The notes beneath the pieces are model-generated. The model was given only the letters and a program-made list of their open reading frames with translations. It was not told where the DNA came from and did not search any database. The translations under genes were made by a program, and so were the position numbers. Positions 1-10,016 of a DNA stretch of 64,000 nucleotides are shown here, piece by piece. This stretch comes from Tolumonas lignilytica (GTDB lineage Bacteria > Pseudomonadota > Gammaproteobacteria > Enterobacterales > Aeromonadaceae), in the NCBI RefSeq assembly GCF_000527035.1, contig NZ_AZUK01000001.1:682001-746000 (forward strand). Reading direction: 5' to 3'. Positions within the stretch are counted from its first letter, which is position 1. Each line of letters begins with the position of its first letter.

Positions 1-1447
1 TCAGTTGTTAATTATTCCTAACAGCCGTCTGGAAACCCCTCATTTTGAAGTGTCTCGTTTCCGTTCTGGCGAAGAAACTGATGCTCTCAGCTATGAATTA
101 AAAACTGATGCGCCAGTTGAAGAGTATCAACCTAAACCACAACTGATCAGTGCGCCATCGGAACAGCCTGCACTGCAAGGTTTCGTAGCACCAAGTACCC
201 CTGCTCCAACACCTGTAGCAACGCCAGCGGTAGACAAAGCCGCCACAGACGGCATGTTGTCGCGCTTATTCAAGTTTATCGGCTCCTTATTTAAAGGTTC
301 TTCGGAAGCACCAGCGGAAGAACCACAACCACAGGCTAAAGAGCGTCAACAAACTCGCCGCCGGGATAATCGCAGCAACAACCGCAAACGCAATACCACC
401 TATTCTTCACGTAATCGAGAAGACGAAGGGGCCAACGCTAATGCTACAGAGGAAAAAAATCAGACGGCTCCAGCTCGTCAACCTCGTAGAACCAAAACAG
501 AACGCCCAGAACGACCTGCTCGTGAGAATAATTCTGAAAGAGAATTGCAAACCAAGCAGTCAGAAAGAGCGCCTAAAGAGCGGAAACCGCGCAACGACGC
601 TTCAACCGTGATCGCTGACGAACAGCAAGACATTGCTCGTAAAGAACAGCGAGTTGAAGAACGTCGCGAACGCCGCAATATGCGTAAAAAAGTGCGGATT
701 AGTGATGGTTCGGTTCCAAACGAAGGTGTGGCAGTAACAAGTACCGTTGTGAAATCAGAAAATGATGTCGCAGGAGAAAATCAGCCCCGCACTCGCCGTC
801 GTCGCACCAATGCAGACCGCAGTGTCGAAGACAAATCACAACAAGCCGGTGAAGCTATCGTCACCGAAGCAGGCCCTGTTACTCAGGAAAGCACGCCAAT
901 ATCGGTAATTGAACCAATTGCTACTGAAACCGTTCAACAGCCCGTTACGGTTGAAAGTGAAAACATTGAATTAAAACCCACTGCACCAGCCGAGACGACA
1001 GACAATACAGAAGCTGCGACAGCTCAATTGCCTGTAGACGCGCTAGCTCAGGAAGAAGCAGTAACCGAATTGGCTGACGCTGTTAGCACCGATTCTGTTG
1101 TTGCAGAAGAGACGATTGAAAATGCAATACAACCAGCATCAATCACCTCATCTGTAATTATTTCTGCAGAGCCGTCAGTCGAAGCAGCCGTAGTACCTGT
1201 AGTCTCAGCTGTTGCAGCAGAACTCATCACTACTCATAAACCGAAAGCATTCGGTTTGATTGAGCGAGTTCGTTTCGCGTATGCAGAAATGACTCGACCA
1301 GCTGAAATGCCGTTACCTCCAGCCCAACCGAAAGGCGACTCAGTGCCTTATCAACGTAAACCGGTTAATGGTAGTGGCCGCGCAGCAGGTACATCTTGCT
1401 TAAAACAGAAAGCATCTGCACCAGCAGGCCGTCCTGAAGCTTTATAA
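1..1447 (+). CDS. rne: Ribonuclease E, C-terminal scaffold part (partial, 5' end outside window)
   Basis: This is the reading frame of RNase E, the essential endonuclease and degradosome scaffold, entering from the left edge. The first visible residues (LIIPNSRLETPHF) match the end of the catalytic half in E. coli RNase E, so the S1, 5'-sensor, DNase I-like and zinc-link parts lie outside. Near fragment residues 83-99 is a short amphipathic stretch (GMLSRLFKFIGSLFKG) equivalent to the membrane-anchoring segment A. Arg-rich RNA-binding stretches follow at about 110-235, then a long acidic, low-complexity Ala/Val/Glu region. The extreme C-terminus (GRAAG...SAPAGRPEAL) resembles the E. coli PNPase-binding end. 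The visible tail (about 480 residues) is shorter than the roughly 590 of E. coli. An apparent TTG start near base 5 is internal and not real. Confidence 0.93.
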   Translation, partial: QLLIIPNSRLETPHFEVSRFRSGEETDALSYELKTDAPVEEYQPKPQLISAPSEQPALQGFVAPSTPAPTPVATPAVDKAATDGMLSRLFKFIGSLFKGSSEAPAEEPQPQAKERQQTRRRDNRSNNRKRNTTYSSRNREDEGANANATEEKNQTAPARQPRRTKTERPERPARENNSERELQTKQSERAPKERKPRNDASTVIADEQQDIARKEQRVEERRERRNMRKKVRISDGSVPNEGVAVTSTVVKSENDVAGENQPRTRRRRTNADRSVEDKSQQAGEAIVTEAGPVTQESTPISVIEPIATETVQQPVTVESENIELKPTAPAETTDNTEAATAQLPVDALAQEEAVTELADAVSTDSVVAEETIENAIQPASITSSVIISAEPSVEAAVVPVVSAVAAELITTHKPKAFGLIERVRFAYAEMTRPAEMPLPPAQPKGDSVPYQRKPVNGSGRAAGTSCLKQKASAPAGRPEAL

Positions 1448-1453
1448 ATAATC

Positions 1454-1489
1454 CATCCTGCCGCTGAGTATTCTGCGGCAGGATGTTTT
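1454..1489 (+). terminator. Rho-independent terminator after rne
   Basis: An 11-bp GC-rich stem (CATCCTGCCGC / GCGGCAGGATG) with a 10-nt loop is followed by TTTTC, 6 nt after the rne stop codon. It separates rne from fnr. Confidence 0.85.
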
Positions 1490-1564
1490 CCTCAGTAATA
1501 TCATTTCCGCAATTAAATCCGCATTATTATTGCTACCCAAAGCACCCCAATTAATGATATATTT

Positions 1565-1578
1565 TTGACTAATATCAA
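1565..1578. promoter_or_regulatory. FNR box upstream of fnr (autoregulation)
   Basis: TTGAC-TAAT-ATCAA matches the FNR consensus TTGAT-N4-ATCAA at 9 of 10 fixed positions. It lies 18 bp before the fnr start codon, so bound FNR would cover the promoter or start region. In E. coli fnr is negatively autoregulated; the placement here fits repression. The function is inferred from the match and the position. Confidence 0.7.
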
Positions 1579-1596
1579 ATTTCAAATAGCGTCAAG

Positions 1597-2355
1597 ATGA
1601 TCCAGGACAAAGCAAAAGCAAAAAGACCTCCATCATGTGGCGGCGCCATCCATTGTCATGATTGCAGTATCAGTCAACTCTGCATCCCTTTTTCGCTTAA
1701 CAATTCTGAATTAGACCTTCTTGACTCCATTATCGAGCGAAAAAAACCCATTCAAAAAGGCGAAACGCTGTTCAAAGCCGGAGATGAGCTAAAGTCCTTA
1801 TTTGCTATCCGTTCTGGAACTGTTAAGTCATACACCATTACTGAACAAGGTGATGAACAAATTACGGGATTTCACCTTGCAGGAGATCTGGTGGGGTTTG
1901 ATGCAGTAACCAGGCAACACCACCCTTCTTTTGCTCAGGCTTTAGAAACTTCGATGGTCTGTGAAATTCCTTACGAAATTTTAGATGACCTTTCCGGCAA
2001 AATGCCGAAGTTGCGTCAGCAAATCATGCGTCTGATGAGTAGTGAAATCATCGGTGATCAAGAAATGATTTTATTGCTCTCTAAGAAAAATGCAGAAGAG
2101 CGTCTAGCCGCCTTTCTAAACAGCCTATCCAATCGTTTTTCACAGCGTGGTTTTTCTCCTCGCGAATTTCGGCTCGCAATGACACGTGGCGATATCGGTA
2201 ATTATCTGGGGCTTACAGTTGAAACTATCAGCCGCCTGCTAGGTCGCTTCCAGAAAATCGGCTTAATAAAGGTCAAAGGTAAATACGTAACCATTCTTGA
2301 CCCCATGATGCTGTCTCAAATTGCAGGTTCAGCCGGAAATCAAACAAGCGAATAG
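1597..2355 (+). CDS. fnr: Fumarate/nitrate reduction transcriptional regulator Fnr
   Basis: Global oxygen-responsive regulator of the Crp/Fnr family (252 aa; E. coli 250). The N-terminal cysteines C20, C23 and C29 plus C122 are the four ligands of the oxygen-labile 4Fe-4S cluster, in the same positions as in E. coli. A cyclic-nucleotide-binding-type beta-roll (about 40-140) and a dimerisation helix follow. The C-terminal helix-turn-helix (about 198-218) keeps E209, S212 and R213, which read the TTGAT half-site. The start aligns with the E. coli protein but has only a weak ribosome-binding site. An FNR box just upstream suggests autoregulation. It is followed by uspE, as in many gammaproteobacteria. 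Confidence 0.97.
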   Translation: MIQDKAKAKRPPSCGGAIHCHDCSISQLCIPFSLNNSELDLLDSIIERKKPIQKGETLFKAGDELKSLFAIRSGTVKSYTITEQGDEQITGFHLAGDLVGFDAVTRQHHPSFAQALETSMVCEIPYEILDDLSGKMPKLRQQIMRLMSSEIIGDQEMILLLSKKNAEERLAAFLNSLSNRFSQRGFSPREFRLAMTRGDIGNYLGLTVETISRLLGRFQKIGLIKVKGKYVTILDPMMLSQIAGSAGNQTSE

Positions 2356-2468
2356 TTGCTGGGAATAAATAACTTACGGAGTATGCTTGATCTAACGTTT
2401 ATCTCGCTATAAATCGACTACGCTGAATGTAGTAATCATAGCAATATCGTTACCCCAAGGAGGCTCCT

Positions 2469-3377
2469 ATGATTAAATATCGGAATATCCTGGTCGTAAT
2501 CGATCCCACCATGCCTGAACAACCTGCATTATTGCGCGCGGTGGAACTGGCCAGGTTAGAAGATACAGCCCGCATAAAAGTGTTTCTTGCGATTTATGAT
2601 TTTTCGTATGAAATAACATCCATCCTATCTAATGAAGAACGCGAAGAAATGCGGCAAGGCGTGGTAAGCCATCGCCTGGGCTGGCTTTCTGGAATGATCA
2701 AGCCTTATCAAACCGAAGGTTTTGAAATTGAACCTAAGGTGATCTGGCATAGTCGGCCTTTTGAATGTGTACTTCAGGAGGTTAAGGATAACGATCACGA
2801 TTTGGTGATCACCAGTGCTCACCACCATTCTTTGCTGAAATCCTTCATCTTCACCCCTAGTGATTGGCATCTATTACGCAAGTGCCCTTGCCCGGTACTG
2901 GTTACCAAACAACACGGCTGGCCAACTGGCGGTAATATTCTGGCTGCAATCAATATCAGTGATGAACCAGAACAAATGGCACTGAATGAACGCATCATCC
3001 ATGAGGCCAAAGTCATTGCGCAGTTAGTTAAAGCCAACCTCCATTTGGTTAATGCGTTTCCTGCTCCTATTGTGAATATTGCATTAGAGTTACCCGGTTT
3101 CAGCCCCGAGTTATATAGCGATGCGATGCAGCAACATCACCAAACAGAAATGGAAGAATACGCAAGGAAGTTCGACATACCACCTGACTGTATCCACATC
3201 GTTGAGGGTATGCCAGAGGATGTATTACCCGAATTAGCTCAATCGTTGGATGCTGAACTCACCATTCTGGGTAGTGTAGGACGTACGGGCTGGTCTGCCG
3301 CGTTTATCGGCAATACTGCTGAGCGTGTAGTGGACAGTATTCAGGGAGATTTACTGGTCGTGAAAGCGTACGAATAA
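2469..3377 (+). CDS. uspE: Tandem universal stress protein UspE
   Basis: Cytoplasmic stress protein with two Usp domains in tandem (about 1-150 and 155-302), 302 aa against 316 in E. coli. The opening [14 protein letters not shown] and the C-terminal [20 protein letters not shown] segment are typical of the E-type tandem Usp proteins. The second domain carries the GS-x-G(9)-GNTAE-type loop related to ATP-binding Usp motifs. UspE is linked to stress survival, motility and adhesion in E. coli, but its molecular activity is not known. A strong Shine-Dalgarno (AAGGAGG, 2457-2463) precedes the ATG. It lies 113 bp after fnr and is followed by a terminator. Confidence 0.95.
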   Translation: MIKYRNILVVIDPTMPEQPALLRAVELARLEDTARIKVFLAIYDFSYEITSILSNEEREEMRQGVVSHRLGWLSGMIKPYQTEGFEIEPKVIWHSRPFECVLQEVKDNDHDLVITSAHHHSLLKSFIFTPSDWHLLRKCPCPVLVTKQHGWPTGGNILAAINISDEPEQMALNERIIHEAKVIAQLVKANLHLVNAFPAPIVNIALELPGFSPELYSDAMQQHHQTEMEEYARKFDIPPDCIHIVEGMPEDVLPELAQSLDAELTILGSVGRTGWSAAFIGNTAERVVDSIQGDLLVVKAYE

Positions 3378-3388
3378 TATTACTTTAC

Positions 3389-3416
3389 TTGCTCCAAAAA
3401 TGACGGCCGCTATAAT
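3389..3416 (+). promoter_or_regulatory. Candidate sigma-70 promoter of ttcA
   Basis: TTGCTC (3389-3394), a 16-bp spacer and a perfect TATAAT (3411-3416). The -10 box is the loop of the uspE terminator hairpin. It would start transcription about 25-30 bp before the ttcA ATG. The -35 match is only partial. Confidence 0.5.
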
Positions 3417-3433
3417 TGCGGCCTGTCTTTTTG
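3405..3433 (+). terminator. Terminator after uspE, overlapping a promoter-like element
   Basis: A 6-bp perfect GC stem (GGCCGC / GCGGCC) with a 7-nt loop is followed by TGTCTTTTT. The loop contains TATAAT (see the promoter entry at 3389-3416). An apparent longer start for ttcA at 3400 would translate through this hairpin, which argues against that start. Confidence 0.65.
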
Positions 3434-3447
3434 GGAATTCCGCAACG

Positions 3448-4356
3448 ATGCAAGATCTTTCTGCCAAGCAACAATACAACAATAACAAACTACAAAAACG
3501 TCTTCGCCGTCATATCGGTCAGGCTATTGCCGATTACAATATGATCGAAGATGGTGATCGCGTAATGGTTTGTTTATCCGGTGGGAAAGACAGCTTCGCT
3601 ATGCTGGATATCTTGCGCAATCTTCAAGCCAGTGCGCCTATTCATTTTGAGATTATTGCGGTCAATCTGGATCAGAAGCAGCCTGGATTCCCACCAGAAG
3701 TATTACCCAATTATCTCGATAGTATTGGTGTCGAATACAAGATTGTAGAAGAAGATACCTACTCTATCGTGAAGGAAAAAATTCCAGAAGGTAAAACAAC
3801 GTGCTCTCTATGCTCTCGGTTACGTCGAGGCATCTTGTATCGTACGGCCAATGAACTGGGTGCAACCAAAATTGCGCTAGGCCACCATCGCGATGACATT
3901 CTGGAGACATTAATGCTCAACATGTTTTATGGCGGCAAGTTGAAGGCTATGCCTCCGAAATTGGTCAGTGATGACGGGAAACATGTTGTCATTCGACCAT
4001 TAGCTTATTGCCGTGAAAAAGATTTGATCCGGTATGCCGAATGGAAGGCTTTTCCAATCATTCCGTGCAACTTGTGCGGTTCACAAGAGAATTTGCAGCG
4101 CAAAGCCATGAAAGAGATGCTGAATGACTGGGATCGTCGTTTCCCAGGACGTGTCGAAACAATGTTCAATGCAATTCAGAACATTACGCCCAGTCATTTG
4201 ATGGATCATAACCTGTTTGATTTCAAAGCAATAAATCGTCACAGCGGTGTGATTGATGGAGGCGATATTGCATTTGATAAACAAGATATCCCAGCCGTCC
4301 CCCAATCATTAGCAATTGAATCGGATGATCAGGTGGAAATTATCGAGTTGAGCTAA
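3448..4356 (+). CDS. ttcA: tRNA 2-thiocytidine(32) biosynthesis protein TtcA
   Basis: Iron-sulfur, ATP-dependent enzyme that puts sulfur on cytidine 32 of certain tRNAs. The PP-loop SGGKDS is at about 44-49. The CSLC pair (about C119 and C122), a third cysteine motif CNLCGSQ near 210, and the [11 protein letters not shown] stretch are typical of the TtcA family and hold the cluster. Length is 302 aa against 311 in E. coli. The ATG at 3448 is chosen because [21 protein letters not shown] aligns with the E. coli N-terminus; the frame extends 16 codons further upstream, but that part crosses the uspE terminator. Confidence 0.95.
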   Translation: MQDLSAKQQYNNNKLQKRLRRHIGQAIADYNMIEDGDRVMVCLSGGKDSFAMLDILRNLQASAPIHFEIIAVNLDQKQPGFPPEVLPNYLDSIGVEYKIVEEDTYSIVKEKIPEGKTTCSLCSRLRRGILYRTANELGATKIALGHHRDDILETLMLNMFYGGKLKAMPPKLVSDDGKHVVIRPLAYCREKDLIRYAEWKAFPIIPCNLCGSQENLQRKAMKEMLNDWDRRFPGRVETMFNAIQNITPSHLMDHNLFDFKAINRHSGVIDGGDIAFDKQDIPAVPQSLAIESDDQVEIIELS

Positions 4357-4373
4357 ACTCTTTCGCTAGCCAT

Positions 4374-4406
4374 AAAAAAAGCGCCAAATCTTTTGGCGCT
4401 TTTTTT
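4374..4406. terminator. Bidirectional terminator between ttcA and the Bax-like gene
   Basis: An AAAAAAAGCGCCAAA / TTTGGCGCTTTTTTT inverted repeat with a 3-nt loop. It has A-runs and T-runs on both sides and sits between convergent genes, so it can end both transcripts. Confidence 0.9.
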
Positions 4407-4418
4407 ATGATACACAGA

Positions 4419-5225
4419 TTAATCATAACGACGAATGTTAGAACGTGTTCCTGTTACTGACCAATATTGTTTATTGGCCCGAATCATCCCTTGGATACGC
4501 TTAACATAACCATCGCCCAGTGTAGAATAACTTCTCAGACCTTTCGCCAATACAACGGCATCCATCGGCTGTTCGTTCGCTCTCATATCGGCTCTAAGCT
4601 CTCGAACTTTGCTATAGGCGGGATGCGAATTCAGATTCTGCATATATGCCCGAACAGCCATTTCCGGTGAGCTGAAACGTTCAGCTCTTACCACATTGGA
4701 ACGATAAGGCGTTACACCACAACTAGCACTTTGACAAAAATGGCCAAAGTAATTGTTAGATTTTCTAGCCAGACGAGATGTTCCCCAGCCTGACTCTGCT
4801 GCCGCCTGACTTAAAACTAATTCCGGCGGTAATATATCAACACGAACCAGCAAGCGATCAATGTCATCGCTTGGGTTATCAGTCAGCTCCTGACGGTATT
4901 GGTTAGCCACATCCTGTAACCAGGAGAGCTGACCATCAGATAACAATATTCCATCATTCAACTGCTGCTGCAATTTTTCCAACTGTTTGCGTTGAGTCAG
5001 GATGTCTGATGAGACCTGTTGATAGGACGGCAGTAGATAGGCGACAAAAGCACGCTTACGTTGTTCAGCGTCTTTGATCGCATCAAAATCAGGAACGCTT
5101 TGCTCCTGTTCTGCCATGAGTGACGTAGATTTTACAGACTCTAAGTTGTCTGCACTATTTACTGTCAGGGGTAGCAGAGCACTTAATACTCCACACACCA
5201 GAAATAGCCTGGCAAATAACTTCAT
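4419..5225 (-). CDS. Bax-family peptidoglycan glucosaminidase-like protein
   Basis: Predicted exported cell-wall hydrolase of the E. coli Bax / mannosyl-glycoprotein endo-beta-N-acetylglucosaminidase (FlgJ-like) family, 268 aa. The N-terminus has a signal peptide (MKLFARLFLVCGVLSALLPL, probable cleavage near residue 25). A coiled, Gln-rich stretch (about 70-110) follows. The catalytic region has QAAAESGWGTSR, with Glu144 the likely general acid, then NNYFGHFC and the C-terminal SYSTLGDGYVKRIQGMI block shared with Bax. The frame extends 27 codons upstream, but the ATG at 5225 is preferred: it has GGGAG 9 nt upstream and starts the signal peptide. It converges on ttcA. The biological role of Bax is poorly known. 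Confidence 0.85.
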   Translation of the reverse strand: MKLFARLFLVCGVLSALLPLTVNSADNLESVKSTSLMAEQEQSVPDFDAIKDAEQRKRAFVAYLLPSYQQVSSDILTQRKQLEKLQQQLNDGILLSDGQLSWLQDVANQYRQELTDNPSDDIDRLLVRVDILPPELVLSQAAAESGWGTSRLARKSNNYFGHFCQSASCGVTPYRSNVVRAERFSSPEMAVRAYMQNLNSHPAYSKVRELRADMRANEQPMDAVVLAKGLRSYSTLGDGYVKRIQGMIRANKQYWSVTGTRSNIRRYD

Positions 5226-5483
5226 GCAACGATGCTCCCAGAGTTTTTCAGCTACCGAAAATGGCGCTGATTCACCTGATTGAAATAAACCGCTCCTTTG
5301 CGGCACTACGCTCCTTCGTAGTTTTTATCAGTTAATTTGAACAAGTAATGCTCACTATAGCATCGCTTTAATAAAAATCGCAAATTTTTTGGTTTTACCG
5401 AGAAAATAGGCACGTTTAATGCGTGTATGAAAACGTATCCATATTGCACAATAAACGATCACGCATCTGTATAAAAAATCATG

Positions 5484-6428
5484 TTATTCAGGGCGATACG
5501 AACGTTCACTGCCATCAGGCATTGAACGAAAATATTTCAAAAACCACATGTATTGTGCTGGATGATTTTTGAGCAGCATTTCAATCTCGGCGTTCATATA
5601 ACGGACATCGTCCATCAGATCAGACGTCGGATAGGGCTCCATTGCTGGCCGTATTTGTAATTCATAACAATAGGTTGATTCGTTGTACGTCGCCAATACG
5701 GGCAACACAATGGCACCGGATAATTTGGCTAATTTAGGTAACGCGGGTAATGTCGCTTTAGGTACGCCAAACAATGGCACAAACACACTGGCTTCGTGCC
5801 CATGATCTTGATCGGGTAGATAGAAGAAGTGATAGCCATTGCGCATATCTTTGATAATAGGTTTAAGTCCGGCGCTGCGTTCATACACCTTCCCGCCAAA
5901 ACGTACTCGCTGACGATTCAAAAACCAGTCATACACGGGATTACGTGCACTGTGCATCATGGTGCACATGGGCAATCTCACACCAGTGAAATAAAGCCCA
6001 CAGGCATCAATGGTCCAGGTATGCGGGATCATGAAAATGATCGGTTTGCCTGACTGCAGGGCTGTTTCAACATGTTCCCAACCGTTGGCTTTAATACGAC
6101 GAAGGAACATAGATGCAGGTAAAAAGGTCGGCTCACCCAATGCGAAAAATCCTTTCAAACCAATGCAGATACTACGATATAACATCGCCTCCCGTTCAGC
6201 CTGAGTTAATTCGGGAAAACACAACTTGATGTTAAGACGTGCGGCATAACATTGCTTGGCTGAAAATCGGAGTAATAAATTGGCAAAAGATGCCGCTAGC
6301 GCATCTCGCAAACGAACAGGAAGCCAAGCCAATAAAGCCAATAGCCCAATACTGAACCATGTTGGCCAATAGCGTGGATGTAATAATGAGACAGAGAGTT
6401 TATGGTCTAATGCGGGGTCTTTGGTCAT
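5484..6428 (-). CDS. lpxM: Lipid A late acyltransferase (LpxM/MsbB-type)
   Basis: Inner-membrane acyltransferase that adds the last secondary acyl chain to Kdo2-lipid A. It is closer to LpxM (MsbB) than to LpxL: HPRYWPTW near the start, LCFPELTQAEREAM, and YYLPDQDHG-like FYLPDQDHGHEASVFVPLF all match E. coli LpxM. The HX4D catalytic motif is HTWTID (about H136-D141). One hydrophobic N-terminal helix (about 25-40) anchors the protein. Length is 314 aa from the ATG at 6428; a TTG five codons upstream (6443) is the other possible start, and neither has a clear ribosome-binding site. Chain-length specificity (C14 or C12) cannot be read from the sequence. Confidence 0.9.
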   Translation of the reverse strand: MTKDPALDHKLSVSLLHPRYWPTWFSIGLLALLAWLPVRLRDALAASFANLLLRFSAKQCYAARLNIKLCFPELTQAEREAMLYRSICIGLKGFFALGEPTFLPASMFLRRIKANGWEHVETALQSGKPIIFMIPHTWTIDACGLYFTGVRLPMCTMMHSARNPVYDWFLNRQRVRFGGKVYERSAGLKPIIKDMRNGYHFFYLPDQDHGHEASVFVPLFGVPKATLPALPKLAKLSGAIVLPVLATYNESTYCYELQIRPAMEPYPTSDLMDDVRYMNAEIEMLLKNHPAQYMWFLKYFRSMPDGSERSYRPE

Positions 6429-6514
6429 TTTAAATCTAATCAAATCGATATACTGGCACGCATAATAGAAAAAATTTACTCATGCGTCATCGATCTGACG
6501 AATAGAAACGACGA

Positions 6515-6535
6515 TGCGTACTATCCCTGTACGCA
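6515..6535 (-). terminator. Weak hairpin after the adenine deaminase gene
   Basis: A TGCGTAC / GTACGCA 7-bp stem with a 7-nt loop, 24 bp downstream of the gene's stop on the minus strand. The following T-run is poor, so this is a weak or factor-assisted terminator at best. Confidence 0.35.
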
Positions 6536-6558
6536 AAGAGACTCAATGCTGTGAGTGT

Positions 6559-7877
<1,319 letters not shown>

Positions 7878-9548
7878 ATGTGTTCGATATTTGGTATTCT
7901 GGACATTAAATCCGATGCTGGCGCACTGCGCAAAACAGCACTGGAAATGTCTAAGCGTCTGCGTCACCGTGGTCCAGACTGGTCCGGCGTGTACAGCAGT
8001 GACAAAGCTATTCTGGTTCATGAACGTCTCTCCATCGTTGATCCAGGTAATGGCGCGCAACCTTTATATAACCCTGAACACACCCACGTATTGGCCGTTA
8101 ATGGCGAGATCTATAATCACAAAGATCTGCAAAAAAATCTGACCGTTGATTTCAAATTCCAGACTGGTTCTGACTGCGAAGTTATTCTGGCGCTCTATAA
8201 AGAAAAAGGCCCAGCCTTTCTGGATGACCTGAGCGGTATTTTCGCTTTTGCACTGTATGATGCAGAACAGGATGCGTACCTGATTGGTCGTGACCACATG
8301 GGGATCATTCCTCTGTATACCGGTCGTGATGAACACGGTAACTTCTACGTTGCCTCTGAAATGAAAGCACTGGTTCCTGTTTGTAAGACCGTCGCTGAAT
8401 TCCCACCAGGACATTTCCTGTGGAGCAAAAACGGCCCAGAGCCAACCCAGTATTACACGCGTGACTGGATGGAATTCAGTGCAGTAGAAAACAATGTCAC
8501 TGACAAACTGGCACTGCGTGATGCGCTGGAAGATGCCGTAAAACGTCAGCTGATGTGTGACGTGCCGTATGGCGTACTGCTCTCCGGTGGTCTGGATTCA
8601 TCCGTTATCTCTGCAATCACCAAACGCTTTGCAGCTCGTCGCGTCGAAGACGATGGTAAATCTGAAGCCTGGTGGCCACAACTGCACTCATTTGCAGTAG
8701 GTCTGGAAGGCTCTCCTGATTTAGCAGCTGCACGTAAAGTGGCTGATGCACTGGGCACCATTCACCACGACATCCACTTCACCGTGCAGGAAGGTCTGGA
8801 TGCCATTCGTGATGTGATTTATCACATCGAAACTTACGATGTAACCACCATTCGAGCTTCCACCCCAATGTATCTGATGGCGCGTTTCATCAAAGCCATG
8901 GGTATCAAGATGGTACTGTCAGGCGAAGGTTCTGACGAGCTGTTTGGCGGTTACCTCTATTTCCATAAAGCGCCAAACGCCAAAGAGTTCCACGAAGAAA
9001 CCGTGCGTAAGCTGAGCCAGCTGCACATGTATGACTGCCTGCGTGCCAACAAGTCTATGGCAGCATGGGGTGTCGAAGCGCGTGTACCGTTCCTGGACAA
9101 AGAGTTCATGGATGTGGCCATGCGTCTGAATCCGAAAGACAAAATGTGTGGTAACGGCAAGATCGAGAAACACATCGTTCGTGAATGTTTTGAACACTAT
9201 CTGCCGAAAGAAGTGGCATGGCGTCAGAAAGAACAGTTCTCTGACGGTGTTGGTTACTCCTGGATCGACAGCCTGAAAGCACTGGTCGAACGTGAGGTCA
9301 GTGACCAGATGATGGAAGCAGCAGCTTATCGCTTCCCAATCAACACACCACTGACCAAAGAAGCCTACTACTATCGCTCTATCTTTGAAGAACACTTCCC
9401 ACTGGAATCTGCAGCACTGTGTGTTCCTTACGGCAAGTCTGTCGCATGTTCAACACCGGCAGCACTGGAATGGGATGCGAAGTTCAAAGAACTGGCTGAC
9501 CCATCAGGTCGTGCGGTACTCGACGTACACAACGACTCACTGAAATAA
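7878..9548 (+). CDS. asnB: Asparagine synthase B (glutamine-hydrolysing)
   Basis: Makes asparagine from aspartate, ATP and glutamine in the cytoplasm; 556 aa against 554 in E. coli. The mature N-terminus begins with the catalytic Cys2 (M-CSIFGILD) of the Ntn glutaminase domain (about 1-190, with RHRGPDWSG and NGEIYNH). The synthetase domain follows with the PP-loop LLSGGLDSS (about 230-240) and SGEGSDELFGGY. The ATG at 7878 is required to place Cys2 and has a purine-rich ribosome-binding site (GAGGAAAAAGGAAG). The frame opens 18 codons further upstream, but that extension would destroy the N-terminal nucleophile. Confidence 0.97.
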   Translation: MCSIFGILDIKSDAGALRKTALEMSKRLRHRGPDWSGVYSSDKAILVHERLSIVDPGNGAQPLYNPEHTHVLAVNGEIYNHKDLQKNLTVDFKFQTGSDCEVILALYKEKGPAFLDDLSGIFAFALYDAEQDAYLIGRDHMGIIPLYTGRDEHGNFYVASEMKALVPVCKTVAEFPPGHFLWSKNGPEPTQYYTRDWMEFSAVENNVTDKLALRDALEDAVKRQLMCDVPYGVLLSGGLDSSVISAITKRFAARRVEDDGKSEAWWPQLHSFAVGLEGSPDLAAARKVADALGTIHHDIHFTVQEGLDAIRDVIYHIETYDVTTIRASTPMYLMARFIKAMGIKMVLSGEGSDELFGGYLYFHKAPNAKEFHEETVRKLSQLHMYDCLRANKSMAAWGVEARVPFLDKEFMDVAMRLNPKDKMCGNGKIEKHIVRECFEHYLPKEVAWRQKEQFSDGVGYSWIDSLKALVEREVSDQMMEAAAYRFPINTPLTKEAYYYRSIFEEHFPLESAALCVPYGKSVACSTPAALEWDAKFKELADPSGRAVLDVHNDSLK

Positions 9549-9557
9549 TTTCAGACC

Positions 9558-9583
9558 AAGACCCGCTCCGGCGGGTCTTTTTT
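9558..9583 (+). terminator. Rho-independent terminator after asnB
   Basis: The stem AGACCCGC / GCGGGTCT with a TCCG tetraloop is followed by six T residues, directly after the asnB stop. Confidence 0.9.
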
Positions 9584-9644
9584 GCTGCCCACTTTGTTCT
9601 GTCGTGATAAAATGTGATTTACATCCACTTTATCCCAATTATTC

Positions 9645-10016
9645 ATGTCTGCTATTCGCTTTGTCTCACACCGGATACTGCGTATTACTCGTGATTTTCT
9701 GGTGATCCTTGCCTGTTTTCAGGCTGGTAAGGCCATTTCTGCCATCTTGCCTTTTCGTTTCCCTGACAGCATCCTTGGAATGTTATTGCTGTTTTTGCTG
9801 CTGAATCTGCAAATTGTCAAACTTCGCTGGATTGAAATGGGTGCCAGCATTTTATTGAAACACATGGCTTTGTTGTTCATTCCGGTTGCCGTTGGACTGC
9901 TGGGTTATATGGATACCTTCATGAGCGCCCTTGGCACCATTATGTTTAATGTCTTTCTGGGTATTGTGTTAATTGTGTTCGTTGTCGGACGGTTATTTCA
10001 AAGGATGAACCAATGA
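9645..10016 (+). CDS. yohJ: YohJ/LrgA-family membrane protein
   Basis: Small integral membrane protein of 123 aa with four predicted transmembrane helices, of the CidA/LrgA holin-like family. The FQAGKAISAILPFRFPDSILGMLLLFLLL and GASILLKHMALLFIPVAVGL blocks are characteristic. In other bacteria LrgA/CidA proteins pair with LrgB/CidB and have been linked to murein hydrolase control, export of small metabolites such as pyruvate, or programmed death. Which of these applies here is unknown. It overlaps the next gene by 4 bp (ATGA), so the two are translationally coupled. Confidence 0.85.
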   Translation: MSAIRFVSHRILRITRDFLVILACFQAGKAISAILPFRFPDSILGMLLLFLLLNLQIVKLRWIEMGASILLKHMALLFIPVAVGLLGYMDTFMSALGTIMFNVFLGIVLIVFVVGRLFQRMNQ

